The notes under the pieces: generated by a model
What the model was told of the DNA's origin: nothing
Databases searched by the model: none
Seen by the model: the letters and a program-made list of their open reading frames with translations, nothing else
Program-made: the position numbers and the translations under genes
Shown here: piece by piece, positions 44,849 to 53,607 of the stretch
Layout: each line of letters begins with the position of its first letter
Position numbering within the stretch: position 1 is the stretch's first letter
Assembly (NCBI RefSeq): GCF_036416795.1
Contig: NZ_CP143867.1
Span: 2,782,001 to 2,846,000 of the forward strand
Length of the DNA stretch: 64,000 nucleotides
Direction of reading: 5' to 3'
Source of the DNA: Bacteroides sp. MSB163
GTDB lineage: Bacteria > Bacteroidota > Bacteroidia > Bacteroidales > Bacteroidaceae

Positions 44849-44885
44849 TAAGATAGTATGTTGTCATATAAAACATACTATCTTA
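44849..44885. repeat. Perfect 14-bp inverted repeat
   Basis: TAAGATAGTATGTT (44849-44862) pairs perfectly with AACATACTATCTTA (44872-44885) around a 9-base loop. No T-run follows. It directly adjoins the 22-bp array and could be a terminator stem, a protein-binding site or an RNA-stabilising structure. Confidence 0.6.
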
Positions 44886-44910
44886 ACTTATTTCATTTCT
44901 ATAGATACAA

Positions 44911-44976
44911 AAAAAGAGGAGAAACATTCGCTTCTCCTCTTTACTATATATCTTCCCGAAACTAAATCAGGATTAC
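44911..44976 (-). ncRNA. Candidate small RNA downstream of alaS
   Basis: A promoter (44982-45012) and an intrinsic terminator bracket about 65 bases. The terminator stem pairs AAAGAGGAGAA (44942-44932, minus strand) with TTCTCCTCTTT (44923-44913) and continues into T7. The body shows no good reading frame. It could also be the 3' end of the alaS transcript, with the terminator shared. The remaining 44977-45070 contains the promoter and no other feature. Confidence 0.5.
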
Positions 44977-44981
44977 ATTGA

Positions 44982-45012
44982 CAAAGATACGACATTAGGA
45001 TGTCAAAGTCAA
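44982..45012 (-). promoter_or_regulatory. Promoter of the candidate small RNA
   Basis: On the minus strand TTG (45012-45010) and TATCTTTG (44989-44982) are 20 bases apart, within the region after the alaS stop. Confidence 0.5.
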
Positions 45013-45070
45013 GTCTTTTGCCAGTTATTTACTTGCACAGGCGAATAATAATCCGTCTGCCTTCAAATTA

Positions 45071-47689
45071 TTAAATTCCGGCAAGTTCCAGTACCTTTTC
45101 TATTGCTGCATTCAGCCCGTCAATGTTCTTTCCACCTGCTGTTGCAAAGTGAGGTTGGCCGCCGCCACCACCTTGAATCAGTTTGGCAGCTTCTTTCACC
45201 AGGTTTCCGGCTTTCAATCCGCCTGCTACGAGGTTATCACTCAACATTACTGTCAGCATCGGTTTTCCTTCATTGATCGTTCCGGCAACGAAACACAAGT
45301 TTTCTGTAATCTCGCCACGCAGTTGGAATGCAATGTTCTTAATACTCTCTGCAGGTATCGGAGCACAAATCTTAATTACTTTTATACCGTGGATTTCCTG
45401 CATGTTTTTCAGCAATCTTTCCTTTATCTGTGCCTCTTTCTCCCTCATGAAGTCTTCCATCTGTTTCTTCAATCCGGCATTCTCTTCAATGTACTTGCGG
45501 ATGGTTCCGGCCAAGTCGGGTGCATTATTGAAGAGCGCTTTCAGATCTTTCAGGGTATCTTCGATGGTGTCCATCAATTCCTCTACGCGTGCACCGGTGT
45601 AAGCTTCGATACGGCGTACGCCGGCAGCAACGGAGCTTTCAGATACAATCTTTATCATACCGATGTTTCCGGTAGCGGCAACGTGTGTACCTCCACAGAA
45701 CTCAACGGATGAACCGAACTGAATAACACGCACATGGTCGCCGTACTTTTCACCGAACAAGGCGATAGCACCCAGTTCTTTGGCATCTTCAATAGGAATA
45801 TTGCGGTATTCCTTCAAAGGTATGTTAGCACGGATTTTAGCATTCACCAGATGTTCTACCTGACGGATTTCTTCGTCCGTCACTTTCTGGAAGTGAGAGA
45901 AGTCGAAACGCAGTGAGTCGGGGGTTACTAAAGAACCCTTTTGCTCTACATGCTCGCCCAGTACTTCGCGGAGTGCAGAGTCCAGCAAGTGGGTAGCCGA
46001 GTGATTGGCTGCACAGGCAGCACGTTTGTCGGTATCTACACAAGCCATCATCGGAGCTTCCGGATGTGCGGGCAATTTCTTGGTGATATGTATCGGAAGG
46101 TTATTTTCCTTCTTTGTATCAATTACTTCAATCGTTTCGAATTCGCTGACCAATACACCTGTATCACCTACCTGACCACCACTTTCGGCATAGAACGGGG
46201 TATAGTCCAGTACGATCTGATACAATGTCTGGTTTTTCTGTTTCACCTGACGGTAGCGGAGGATGCTTGTTTCATATTCCGTATAGTCGTAGCCTACAAA
46301 TTCAGTAGTTCCTTCTTTCAGTGTGATCCAGTCGCCGGTTTCTATGGCAGCGGCATTGCGGGCACGTTGTTTCTGCTGTTGCATCTCGGCATCGAACTCC
46401 TTGATGTCGGCAGTCATACCGTTTTCACGGAGAATCAGTTCCGTCAGGTCGAGCGGGAAACCGAAAGTATCATATAAGGTAAAGGCATCCTTACCACTGA
46501 TTTCTGTCTTTCCGGCGGCTTTGGCGTCAGCCATTGTCTTATCCAGCAAGCGGATACCAGTTTCCAGTGTGCGGAGGAAAGAGTCTTCTTCTTCTTTAAT
46601 AACCTTGCTGATCAGTTCTTTCTGTGCTTCCAGTTCAGGATAAGCCTCACCCATATTCTCAATCAGAACCGGCAGTAATTTATACATGAATGCCTGTCTC
46701 TGCCCCAGGAATGTATAACCGTAACGAACTGCGCGGCGCAGAATACGGCGGATTACATAACCTGCCTTTGCATTCGAAGGCAATTGTCCGTCTGTAATAG
46801 AGAAAGCGATTGTACGGATGTGGTCGGCAATCACACGCATGGCGATGTCTTGTTGGTTGTCTTTGCCATAGGTAGTGCCTGCCATATCAGCGATGGCTTT
46901 CAATATCGGCTGGAACACGTCCGTATCATAGTTTGAAGTCTTGCCTTGTAACGTGCGTACCAAGCGCTCAAAGCCCATACCCGTGTCGATAACTTTGGCG
47001 GGAAGTCCTTCCAGACTCCCATCAGCTTTACGGTTGAATTGCATGAACACAAGGTTCCAGATTTCAATAACCTGCGGGTGATCCTTGTTCACCAATTGGC
47101 TGCCCGGAACTTTGGCTTTTTCTTCTTCCGAACGTGAGTCTATATGTATCTCGGAACACGGACCACACGGGCCTGTATCGCCCATTTCCCAGAAGTTATC
47201 ATGCTTGTTACCGTTGAGGATATGGTCTTTCGGAAGGTGCTGTTCCCAAAAGGCAGCAGCTTCATTGTCCCGTTCCAATCCTTCTTCGGAGCTACCTTCG
47301 AATACGGTGGCATACAGATTCTTAGGGTCTATCTTCAGTACATCCACCAGATATTCCCATGCCCAGTTGATAGCCTCTTTCTTAAAGTAGTCACCGAACG
47401 ACCAGTTACCCAGCATCTCGAACATGGTATGGTGGTACGTATCGTGTCCTACTTCTTCTAGGTCATTATGTTTTCCGCTAACGCGCAGGCATTTCTGCGA
47501 GTCCGCGACTCTTTTATATTTTGCCGGGTGGTTACCCAAAATAATATCTTTAAACTGGTTCATCCCCGCATTAGTAAACATCAGTGTCGGGTCATCTTTA
47601 ATTACCATTGGAGCCGAGGGCACTATCTGATGGCCTTTGCTCTCGAAGAAACTCTTGAATGAGTTCCGGATTTCATTTGCAGTCAACAT
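45071..47689 (-). CDS. alaS: Alanyl-tRNA synthetase
   Basis: This enzyme charges tRNA-Ala. The 872 residues begin with the class II catalytic core ([16 protein letters not shown], then [11 protein letters not shown]) and tRNA-recognition helices. The editing domain has zinc-ligand motifs [11 protein letters not shown] and CGGTHV. The C-terminal C-Ala/DHHA1 domain ends [16 protein letters not shown]. Length and motifs are complete. It is divergent from the M23 peptidase gene with 152 bases between. Confidence 0.97.
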   Translation of the reverse strand: MLTANEIRNSFKSFFESKGHQIVPSAPMVIKDDPTLMFTNAGMNQFKDIILGNHPAKYKRVADSQKCLRVSGKHNDLEEVGHDTYHHTMFEMLGNWSFGDYFKKEAINWAWEYLVDVLKIDPKNLYATVFEGSSEEGLERDNEAAAFWEQHLPKDHILNGNKHDNFWEMGDTGPCGPCSEIHIDSRSEEEKAKVPGSQLVNKDHPQVIEIWNLVFMQFNRKADGSLEGLPAKVIDTGMGFERLVRTLQGKTSNYDTDVFQPILKAIADMAGTTYGKDNQQDIAMRVIADHIRTIAFSITDGQLPSNAKAGYVIRRILRRAVRYGYTFLGQRQAFMYKLLPVLIENMGEAYPELEAQKELISKVIKEEEDSFLRTLETGIRLLDKTMADAKAAGKTEISGKDAFTLYDTFGFPLDLTELILRENGMTADIKEFDAEMQQQKQRARNAAAIETGDWITLKEGTTEFVGYDYTEYETSILRYRQVKQKNQTLYQIVLDYTPFYAESGGQVGDTGVLVSEFETIEVIDTKKENNLPIHITKKLPAHPEAPMMACVDTDKRAACAANHSATHLLDSALREVLGEHVEQKGSLVTPDSLRFDFSHFQKVTDEEIRQVEHLVNAKIRANIPLKEYRNIPIEDAKELGAIALFGEKYGDHVRVIQFGSSVEFCGGTHVAATGNIGMIKIVSESSVAAGVRRIEAYTGARVEELMDTIEDTLKDLKALFNNAPDLAGTIRKYIEENAGLKKQMEDFMREKEAQIKERLLKNMQEIHGIKVIKICAPIPAESIKNIAFQLRGEITENLCFVAGTINEGKPMLTVMLSDNLVAGGLKAGNLVKEAAKLIQGGGGGQPHFATAGGKNIDGLNAAIEKVLELAGI

Positions 47690-47783
47690 ACTCTTCTATT
47701 TATCTTAATCTGTTACTATCTTCTGTTCGCTATTATCTACTAACTACTTGCTACTTAGTATTAATATTCTTGAAAAAACTGTG

Positions 47784-47811
47784 CAAAGATAGCTTGTTTT
47801 TATTACTTTTG
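47784..47811. promoter_or_regulatory. Divergent -7 boxes between alaS and the M23 peptidase gene
   Basis: TATCTTTG (47791-47784, minus) faces alaS and TACTTTTG (47804-47811, plus) faces the peptidase gene. Only 12 bases separate them, so the two promoters must overlap. Confidence 0.5.
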
Positions 47812-47841
47812 CCGTATTAATGAGCGAAATATTTCCAAAAG

Positions 47842-48810
47842 ATGCGCAAAGTTTACTACATTTATAATCCACAGACGCAGACTTATGACCGTATTTACCC
47901 TACTGTCCGGCAACGGATGGTGAGTCTCCTGCGCCGTTTGTTTATCGGCATGGGCTTAGGGGCAGGTAGTTTCATTATTCTGCTGATTATCTTCGGTTCA
48001 CCTTCCGAGAAAGAGTTGAGGAAGGAAAATAGCCAACTTTTAGCGCAATACAATGTGCTTTCCCGTCGTCTGGACGAGGCAATGGGGGTGTTGCAGGATG
48101 TGCAGCAGCGTGATGATAACCTGTATCGGGTTATATTTGCGGCTGACCCTGTACCTTCGGCTATTCGTCAGGCAGGGTATGGCGGCACTAACCGTTATGA
48201 ACACCTGATGGATATGGCGAACTCCGATCTGGTAGTGAATACAACTCAGAAGATGGATATGCTCAGCAAGCAACTCTATATCCAGTCACGTTCCTTCGAT
48301 GATGTGGTGGATATGTGTAAGAGCCATGATGAAATGTTGCGTTGTATCCCGGCTATCCAGCCTGTTTCCAATAAAGACCTTCGCAAAACAGCTTCCGGTT
48401 ACGGAACGCGTATCGACCCTATTTACGGAACTACAAAATTCCATGCAGGTATGGACTTCTCGGCACCTTTGGGTACGGATGTTTATGCCACAGGAGATGG
48501 TACGGTGATACAGATGGGGTGGCAAACCGGATATGGTAACCGGATTGTGGTAGATCATGGATTTGGTTATCAGACCGTATACGCGCATTTGCGTGATTTC
48601 CGTACTAAAGTAGGAAAGAAGGTGGTGCGCGGTGAAGTCATTGGCGGGGTAGGCAGTACGGGAAAGAGTACAGGCCCTCACTTGCATTATGAAGTTCATG
48701 TAAAAGGTCAGGTAGTCAACCCTGTCAACTATTATTTTATGGATTTGAGTGCTGAGGATTACGACCGGATGATACAGATTGCTGCCAACCATGGTAAAGT
48801 CCTCGATTAA
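47842..48810 (+). CDS. Membrane-anchored M23 (LytM-type) peptidase
   Basis: The 322-residue product has an N-terminal cytoplasmic part, one membrane helix (about residues 34-52), a coiled coil (about 55-85) and a C-terminal LytM domain. The zinc ligands H and D are in HAGMDFSAPLG (about residue 201), and the catalytic HLH in GPHLHYEVHVKG (about 279). It can therefore be an active zinc endopeptidase on peptidoglycan cross-links in the periplasm, in contrast to EnvC/NlpD-type proteins with lost ligands. The MerR gene begins 5 bases downstream. Confidence 0.92.
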   Translation: MRKVYYIYNPQTQTYDRIYPTVRQRMVSLLRRLFIGMGLGAGSFIILLIIFGSPSEKELRKENSQLLAQYNVLSRRLDEAMGVLQDVQQRDDNLYRVIFAADPVPSAIRQAGYGGTNRYEHLMDMANSDLVVNTTQKMDMLSKQLYIQSRSFDDVVDMCKSHDEMLRCIPAIQPVSNKDLRKTASGYGTRIDPIYGTTKFHAGMDFSAPLGTDVYATGDGTVIQMGWQTGYGNRIVVDHGFGYQTVYAHLRDFRTKVGKKVVRGEVIGGVGSTGKSTGPHLHYEVHVKGQVVNPVNYYFMDLSAEDYDRMIQIAANHGKVLD

Positions 48811-48815
48811 CAGCT

Positions 48816-49193
48816 ATGGATAAAGATCTGAAATTATATTATTCCATCAGTGAGGTAGCCCAGATGTTCGATGTGAACGAGTCCTTGCTTCGTTTCTGGG
48901 AGAAAGAGTTTCCACAACTTTCTCCGAAGAAGGGGAGTCGTGGGGTGCGGCAATATCGCAAAGAGGATATTGAAACTGTGAAGCTGATCTATCATCTGGT
49001 GAAGGAACGGGGAATGACATTACCCGGTGCCCGCCAGCGAATGAAGGATAATAAAGAGACGACTCTTCGTAACTTTGAAATTGTAGATCGCCTGAAAGCT
49101 ATTCGTGAAGAACTGCTCAATATGAAGAGAGCCCTTGACGGATTTACTTATGAACAGGTGGAGGAACTGAAAAAAGATATTCAGCAGGGATAA
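48816..49193 (+). CDS. MerR-family transcriptional regulator
   Basis: The 125-residue product has an N-terminal MerR winged helix-turn-helix (YYSISEVAQMFDVNESLLRF, about residues 9-75) and a coiled-coil dimer helix at the C-terminus. There is no Cys pair or ligand domain, so it is not a metal sensor of the classic kind. It lies in an operon with the M23 peptidase. It resembles MerR proteins often paired with envelope or cell-cycle genes; the target is unknown. Confidence 0.9.
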   Translation: MDKDLKLYYSISEVAQMFDVNESLLRFWEKEFPQLSPKKGSRGVRQYRKEDIETVKLIYHLVKERGMTLPGARQRMKDNKETTLRNFEIVDRLKAIREELLNMKRALDGFTYEQVEELKKDIQQG

Positions 49194-49210
49194 GAGAATC
49201 ACAATAAATG

Positions 49211-49255
49211 AAAAGCGGATTGAGAACTACACGATGTAGACTTCAATCCGCTTTT
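49211..49255. terminator. Bidirectional terminator
   Basis: AAAAGCGGATTGA (49211-49223) pairs perfectly over 13 bases with TCAATCCGCTTTT (49243-49255). The loop has a small inner stem (CTAC/GTAG). It serves the MerR gene (plus) and the beta-barrel gene (minus). Confidence 0.85.
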
Positions 49256-49276
49256 ATGTTATAGAAACTGCTTTAC

Positions 49277-49984
49277 TTAGAATTCGAAACCGAACTTGAT
49301 TCCGATACCATTTATTGACTCATTATCATAGTAATAGTAGCTGTTATAGTAGTATTCGTAATCATATTCTTGATATGCATATTCCAGTTTAAGATTCAGT
49401 GCCATTTTTTTGGCAAGGGCGAAGCGTACACCTATACCCAATGTAACAAAGGCCCCCTCTACATCACCAGCGGCATAACCGCTTTTAATATCAGCAAACG
49501 GAGTAATCTTGTTTTTGGTAAAATTTGCTCTGAAGCTGGCAAATATGGGAACAGAGTATAAATCTGCGTCCGTATAGTAATTTATTCCCAAACCACCTCC
49601 GACAAATAGATAATTGTTAAACTGATAACCATGTGTAGTTGATAAGGTAAATCTGTTAGCATTAGAATCACTCAAATCAAAAATGTAACCGGTTTCAACA
49701 AAGCCCTTATACCCTCTCAAAGTACTACTCTTTTTCCCGAAATTCTGGTATTTATTCTTTGAAGTACCTACTTCTTTCGTGATTTTCTCAACTTCATTCA
49801 TTGGATAGGCAAATATGCTTCCATCAGCAGTTTGTATTTTCAGTGAACTGTTGGGTATTTGTTCGACAATAATGCCGCGAATAATACTTCCATTTTTCAA
49901 ATAAACAACTTCGGTATAGTTTTGTGCTGCGCAGTGAAGGCTGATACCTACTAGTAAAGTGAATAATAATAGTAATTTTTTCAT
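49277..49984 (-). CDS. Exported outer-membrane beta-barrel protein
   Basis: The 235-residue product begins with a signal peptide (MKKLLLLFTLLVGISLHCAA). An N-terminal strand domain (VVYLKNGSIIRGIIVEQIPN) is followed by an eight-strand-type barrel region and a C-terminal GFEF, the Phe typical of barrel insertion. It resembles small porin-like Bacteroidetes proteins. It starts 30 bases after the stop of the gene at 50015 and may be cotranscribed with it. Function unknown. Confidence 0.85.
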   Translation of the reverse strand: MKKLLLLFTLLVGISLHCAAQNYTEVVYLKNGSIIRGIIVEQIPNSSLKIQTADGSIFAYPMNEVEKITKEVGTSKNKYQNFGKKSSTLRGYKGFVETGYIFDLSDSNANRFTLSTTHGYQFNNYLFVGGGLGINYYTDADLYSVPIFASFRANFTKNKITPFADIKSGYAAGDVEGAFVTLGIGVRFALAKKMALNLKLEYAYQEYDYEYYYNSYYYYDNESINGIGIKFGFEF

Positions 49985-50014
49985 TGTATTTTGTTTTTAG
50001 TATATTTATTGGTG

Positions 50015-50584
50015 TTAGAGGTTGTTGATAACCTTATGGATGGAGCCTGCCCAATAATTACGCAGCCCGAAACCTCTTGCTTTACCACCGGTTGCCCAGT
50101 CCTGTATTATTTCTTTCGTTTCCGTATTGAAGAATACTACTTGATAAGAACCGTATGCTTCTGCTTTGTTCAGTAATTTGGCAATGATAACCAAGCCAAT
50201 ACCCGGTTTCTTTTGCGTGGGAAGTGCGTTTACAATTTGCTTAATCTGATCTTCACTCAGCACATAGCTTGCATTGGTCGTCATCAATTCTTGTGGATCG
50301 ATAGCTTCATTGACCTGATTGACAGCATCGAGTGAGATTTCATTAACTCTTACTTTCAGCTTCTTACTTACGTCATATTTCTTGGCTTCGGTAATGAACA
50401 ATTGGTTAATTCCATCAAATGCCACTTTAAATTGTGCCGGGGTTTCTGCTGCGCCAAATACTTTAGCCGCTGAATAGTCCACTCCATAGAAATTGATACT
50501 TTCAACTTCTTTAAGGAAGTTCTTGTTTTGTCCGAAACAAATCATGCTTGTTGCAAGGAACAGAAGGGTGAATAACTTTTTCAT
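50015..50584 (-). CDS. Exported protein of unknown function
   Basis: The 189-residue product has a signal peptide (MKKLFTLLFLATSMICFG) and no other membrane segment or lipobox, so it is probably periplasmic. I recognise no domain. It contains a mixed alpha/beta region with FFNTETKEIIQDWATGGKA near the end. The gene has its own promoter (50627-50657), which overlaps the end of the upstream ligase gene. Confidence 0.8.
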   Translation of the reverse strand: MKKLFTLLFLATSMICFGQNKNFLKEVESINFYGVDYSAAKVFGAAETPAQFKVAFDGINQLFITEAKKYDVSKKLKVRVNEISLDAVNQVNEAIDPQELMTTNASYVLSEDQIKQIVNALPTQKKPGIGLVIIAKLLNKAEAYGSYQVVFFNTETKEIIQDWATGGKARGFGLRNYWAGSIHKVINNL

Positions 50585-50626
50585 ACAATTAATAATTTAG
50601 AATCAGTACTCAGTTTATTATTCTGT

Positions 50627-50657
50627 CAAAATTAGAAATTAGTTATCGTAAATCAAA
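50627..50657 (-). promoter_or_regulatory. Promoter of the exported-protein gene, overlapping the ligase gene end
   Basis: On the minus strand TTTG (50657-50654) and TAATTTTG (50634-50627) are 19 bases apart. The -33 element lies within the 3' end of the ligase gene (stop at 50643). It probably marks the boundary between the biosynthetic cluster and the two exported-protein genes. Confidence 0.6.
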
Positions 50658-51938
50658 GAATTTGATGCTTTTTCTACTCATCGGAGGCATTTGTATCTGG
50701 GAGATATATTCTGCCGGTTCAAACCGGATAGTAGGAGCTACCCGTATTTTAGAGCGGAATAAATCTTTAATTTCTTTGGCAAAGCTTTCGCTGTTCTCGT
50801 CACTGCCAATCCGAATCAGTATCTCGTCTGTACCTAACTTGTTGGTGTACACCTCAACAACATAGTTCTTTACCCGGGGAATATCATCCAATATGTCGAA
50901 TAATGCAGGTGGATACAGAGTTGTTCCTTTGTATTTTATCATTTGTCCTTTTCGTCCCAGCACGGAACTTAACCGGATGGTGTTTCTGCCACATGCACAA
51001 GGTTCCGTATATTGGTAACAGATATCTCCGGTTTTGAAACGAAGTAAAGGCATGCCTTCCACCCCTAAGGTGGTAATGGTTACTTCTCCCGGTTCTCCTT
51101 CTTTCACCGGAAGGTTCTTGTCATCCAGAAATTCTACAATGATAAGCTCGGGTTGCAGGTGTCCGCCATGGAATTCGGAACATTCGGTGAAGGACGATTG
51201 CATTTCCGTAGAGGCATAAGTGGAATAGAGTTGGAGTGACGGCCACTTTTCGCTGATACGCTGTCCAAGGGTGTTCAATGTAAAGTCAGGGTTGCGCAGT
51301 GCTTCGCCGATACATACACACTTCTTCATAGAACAGGTGTTATGATCAATTTGATTTCTTTCGGCAAACTCTATCAATTTAATAAGGAATGAAGGAACGA
51401 CCATGCCGCAGGTAGGGTGAATACGGTGAATGGTATCCCATTGCAGTTCCGGTATACCGTTGCCTACACGGGCTACTCCCATACCGAGCTCTCTGGCTCC
51501 CAAGTAGTACGCCAGCCCTGCCATGAAGCGGCGGTCTATGGTAGTCATCAGTTGCAGTATATCGTGTCGGCTGCATCCGGCAGTATTGAAAGACAAATAC
51601 TCGTTGTATGCCAGACGGTCCAGATCTTTGGAGGTCAGTACAAAAGTAACCGGATCTCCTAAAGTTCCGGAAGTGGTGACATAGTCGATAATATCATCCG
51701 GGTCTACACAGATGAATTCACTATTATGTAGTTGCAGGTCTGTTTTGGTGGTAACGGGAATTTGTTGGAGGTCTTCTATCTTCTTGATTCGGGTGATGTC
51801 TATGGAATGTTCTTTGAACATTTGCTGATAGAAGCGGGAATGTGCCTGCAAGTAAGCCAAGGTTTCAGTGAGTCTGGCTTCCTGATACAATTTAATCTCT
51901 TCGGGAGAACGAAACTGTATGTTTGGATTCTTTTCCAT
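50643..51938 (-). CDS. PaaK-like acyl-CoA ligase (AMP-forming)
   Basis: The 431-residue product belongs to the adenylate-forming family. The ATP loop is TTSGTLGDPVTF (about residues 89-100). Later motifs are STYASTEMQSSFTEC, LRFKTGDICY and KGQMIKYKGTTLYPPALFD. This matches phenylacetate-CoA ligase-like proteins; aryl-polyene clusters carry an adenylating enzyme that loads the aryl starter acid. The gene starts 1 base after the acyltransferase-like gene's stop. It is the last gene of the biosynthetic run on this strand. The substrate is inferred from context only. Confidence 0.85.
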   Translation of the reverse strand: MEKNPNIQFRSPEEIKLYQEARLTETLAYLQAHSRFYQQMFKEHSIDITRIKKIEDLQQIPVTTKTDLQLHNSEFICVDPDDIIDYVTTSGTLGDPVTFVLTSKDLDRLAYNEYLSFNTAGCSRHDILQLMTTIDRRFMAGLAYYLGARELGMGVARVGNGIPELQWDTIHRIHPTCGMVVPSFLIKLIEFAERNQIDHNTCSMKKCVCIGEALRNPDFTLNTLGQRISEKWPSLQLYSTYASTEMQSSFTECSEFHGGHLQPELIIVEFLDDKNLPVKEGEPGEVTITTLGVEGMPLLRFKTGDICYQYTEPCACGRNTIRLSSVLGRKGQMIKYKGTTLYPPALFDILDDIPRVKNYVVEVYTNKLGTDEILIRIGSDENSESFAKEIKDLFRSKIRVAPTIRFEPAEYISQIQMPPMSRKSIKFFDLR

Positions 51939-51939
51939 A

Positions 51940-53607
51940 TTATTGGTTTTTGTTGATTTTTTGTTGGATTCGTACTTTTTCTGCTTGTTTGGGTATGGGC
52001 ATTGTTAATGCTTTCTGCCAATAGGTTATAGCTGTATCTGTTTGTTGTATTGCAGCATAATAATCTCCCAATACTTCGTAAACGTAATAGAATGAAGGAT
52101 TGGATGCTTCATAAAGATTCAGGACTTTTGTTTCTATTGTTTCTTTCCGTTGGGTCTTTTCCCGGATGAGCTTCGTTAGCTGTTTATAAGCCATGAACTG
52201 TTTGTAGCTTGCTTGCCTGATAAAGTTGTCTTCGGGAATAGTCAGATTCAAAGTGGCGATTTCGTGATGGAAATCTATGGTATCGCTGAATATTTTGTTC
52301 AGATCGTATGCCATATACTTGCCGCATTGCCAGGGAGAAGTGGATACATACATGATCTGCTTCTCTGGCAGGAAAATAACAGAGTGATGGGCTATGAGTT
52401 GATTGATAGCCATTTCATTACCCATGCCCAAATCAATATTGTCCAATCCTTTTTGGTTGCGGAGTATGGAAACAGCTTTCATCGGGTCGATAGAATTATT
52501 CTCTTTCAACAGTTCTTGCAGACGGGCAAAACGATAGGGACTATCGGAAGTAGCAATGTTTTCCTGATTGCGTTCATCGTTGCGGAAGGTCTCTGATTGA
52601 TAATGGTTTGTACAAATAATCTGATTACCGCCACTCGTAAGGAGTGCCGTTTTCTCCGGTGACTTTTCAATGATAGCGGCTCTGCCATCCCGCGCAGAAC
52701 CGATCAGTATGGATTCGGAAACAAATGTTTTCCGCTTCAAGGCGATGGCATAAGCTTCATCAATTGTTGAGGCATATTGCAGTATCTCTCTGGTCAGGAT
52801 AGAGATAGGAGTGGCGGAAGCAGTCGGCATGTCCGATTTTGCAGCATTGATAGTCACCGTGAGTCCGGTTTCATTCATACCCGAAAGTACTCCAATCATG
52901 CCCGGCCAACCCACAGATGCAAATTTATAGCCTTGCTCGGGCTGATAAAAAGATACCAGTTTGTTGTGTGCAAACTTATCCCCCATGTAAAAATCAAAAT
53001 TGCGTCCTATGATGAGGGAAGAGTCGGCACTGTTTTCTTCCCAGGTGGCAAAGGAACTGCAACCTACCAACATGTAATCTTGCATGGCATGTCCCAGATC
53101 GTGAGCCGAATGATAATTGAGCTGGCGTTCGTAGGGAGTACCGATAAAGTCGTACTCATGGGTACAGGAGAGCGAAATGCCATAAATTTCATCTCTGAAC
53201 TCTTCCGGGACATTCTTTCCTAAATTACGGTTGAAAAGTACGATGAAGAAGCGGAGGAATTTAAGATAGTTGTCAGAAGGTACGATTTCGCGTATCTGGT
53301 CAACGAAGACTTTTTCCTGATAGTATAGCAAATCAGAAGAAAGTTTGCCTATGGCCTCACCGCGCTGGAATGCATCGCCACTCACCTTCAATTCCCACAG
53401 ACCACTGTTGCTTTGCCGCAGATAATTGCCTGCATACTCCCGAAGACTATCTGTCTGTACCAATTCTCCGTTGGCTTTTGGGGAGTAGTCGGGAGTCAGC
53501 ATATCCGCAGAGAAATAGAGTATGCTAACAAAGAGGATAATGGTAAGGAGAAGCACCCCTATGCCACATGCCGTATATTTAATTGTTTTCTTTACTATCT
53601 TATGCAT
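51940..53607 (-). CDS. C45-type Ntn-hydrolase/acyltransferase with membrane anchor and TPR tail
   Basis: The 555-residue product has an N-terminal membrane helix (about residues 14-32) and then an Ntn-hydrolase domain related to acyl-CoA:6-aminopenicillanate acyltransferase. The predicted autocleavage site is VGC (G182-C183), so C183 becomes the N-terminal nucleophile, followed by IIGRNFDFYMGD and ETGLTVTINA. The C-terminus has a TPR-like repeat (YVYEVLGDYYAAIQQTDTA). It should act outside the cytoplasm on an amide or acyl bond, possibly attaching or removing the polyene acyl group. It overlaps the oxidoreductase gene by 8 bases. Confidence 0.83.
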   Translation of the reverse strand: MHKIVKKTIKYTACGIGVLLLTIILFVSILYFSADMLTPDYSPKANGELVQTDSLREYAGNYLRQSNSGLWELKVSGDAFQRGEAIGKLSSDLLYYQEKVFVDQIREIVPSDNYLKFLRFFIVLFNRNLGKNVPEEFRDEIYGISLSCTHEYDFIGTPYERQLNYHSAHDLGHAMQDYMLVGCSSFATWEENSADSSLIIGRNFDFYMGDKFAHNKLVSFYQPEQGYKFASVGWPGMIGVLSGMNETGLTVTINAAKSDMPTASATPISILTREILQYASTIDEAYAIALKRKTFVSESILIGSARDGRAAIIEKSPEKTALLTSGGNQIICTNHYQSETFRNDERNQENIATSDSPYRFARLQELLKENNSIDPMKAVSILRNQKGLDNIDLGMGNEMAINQLIAHHSVIFLPEKQIMYVSTSPWQCGKYMAYDLNKIFSDTIDFHHEIATLNLTIPEDNFIRQASYKQFMAYKQLTKLIREKTQRKETIETKVLNLYEASNPSFYYVYEVLGDYYAAIQQTDTAITYWQKALTMPIPKQAEKVRIQQKINKNQ

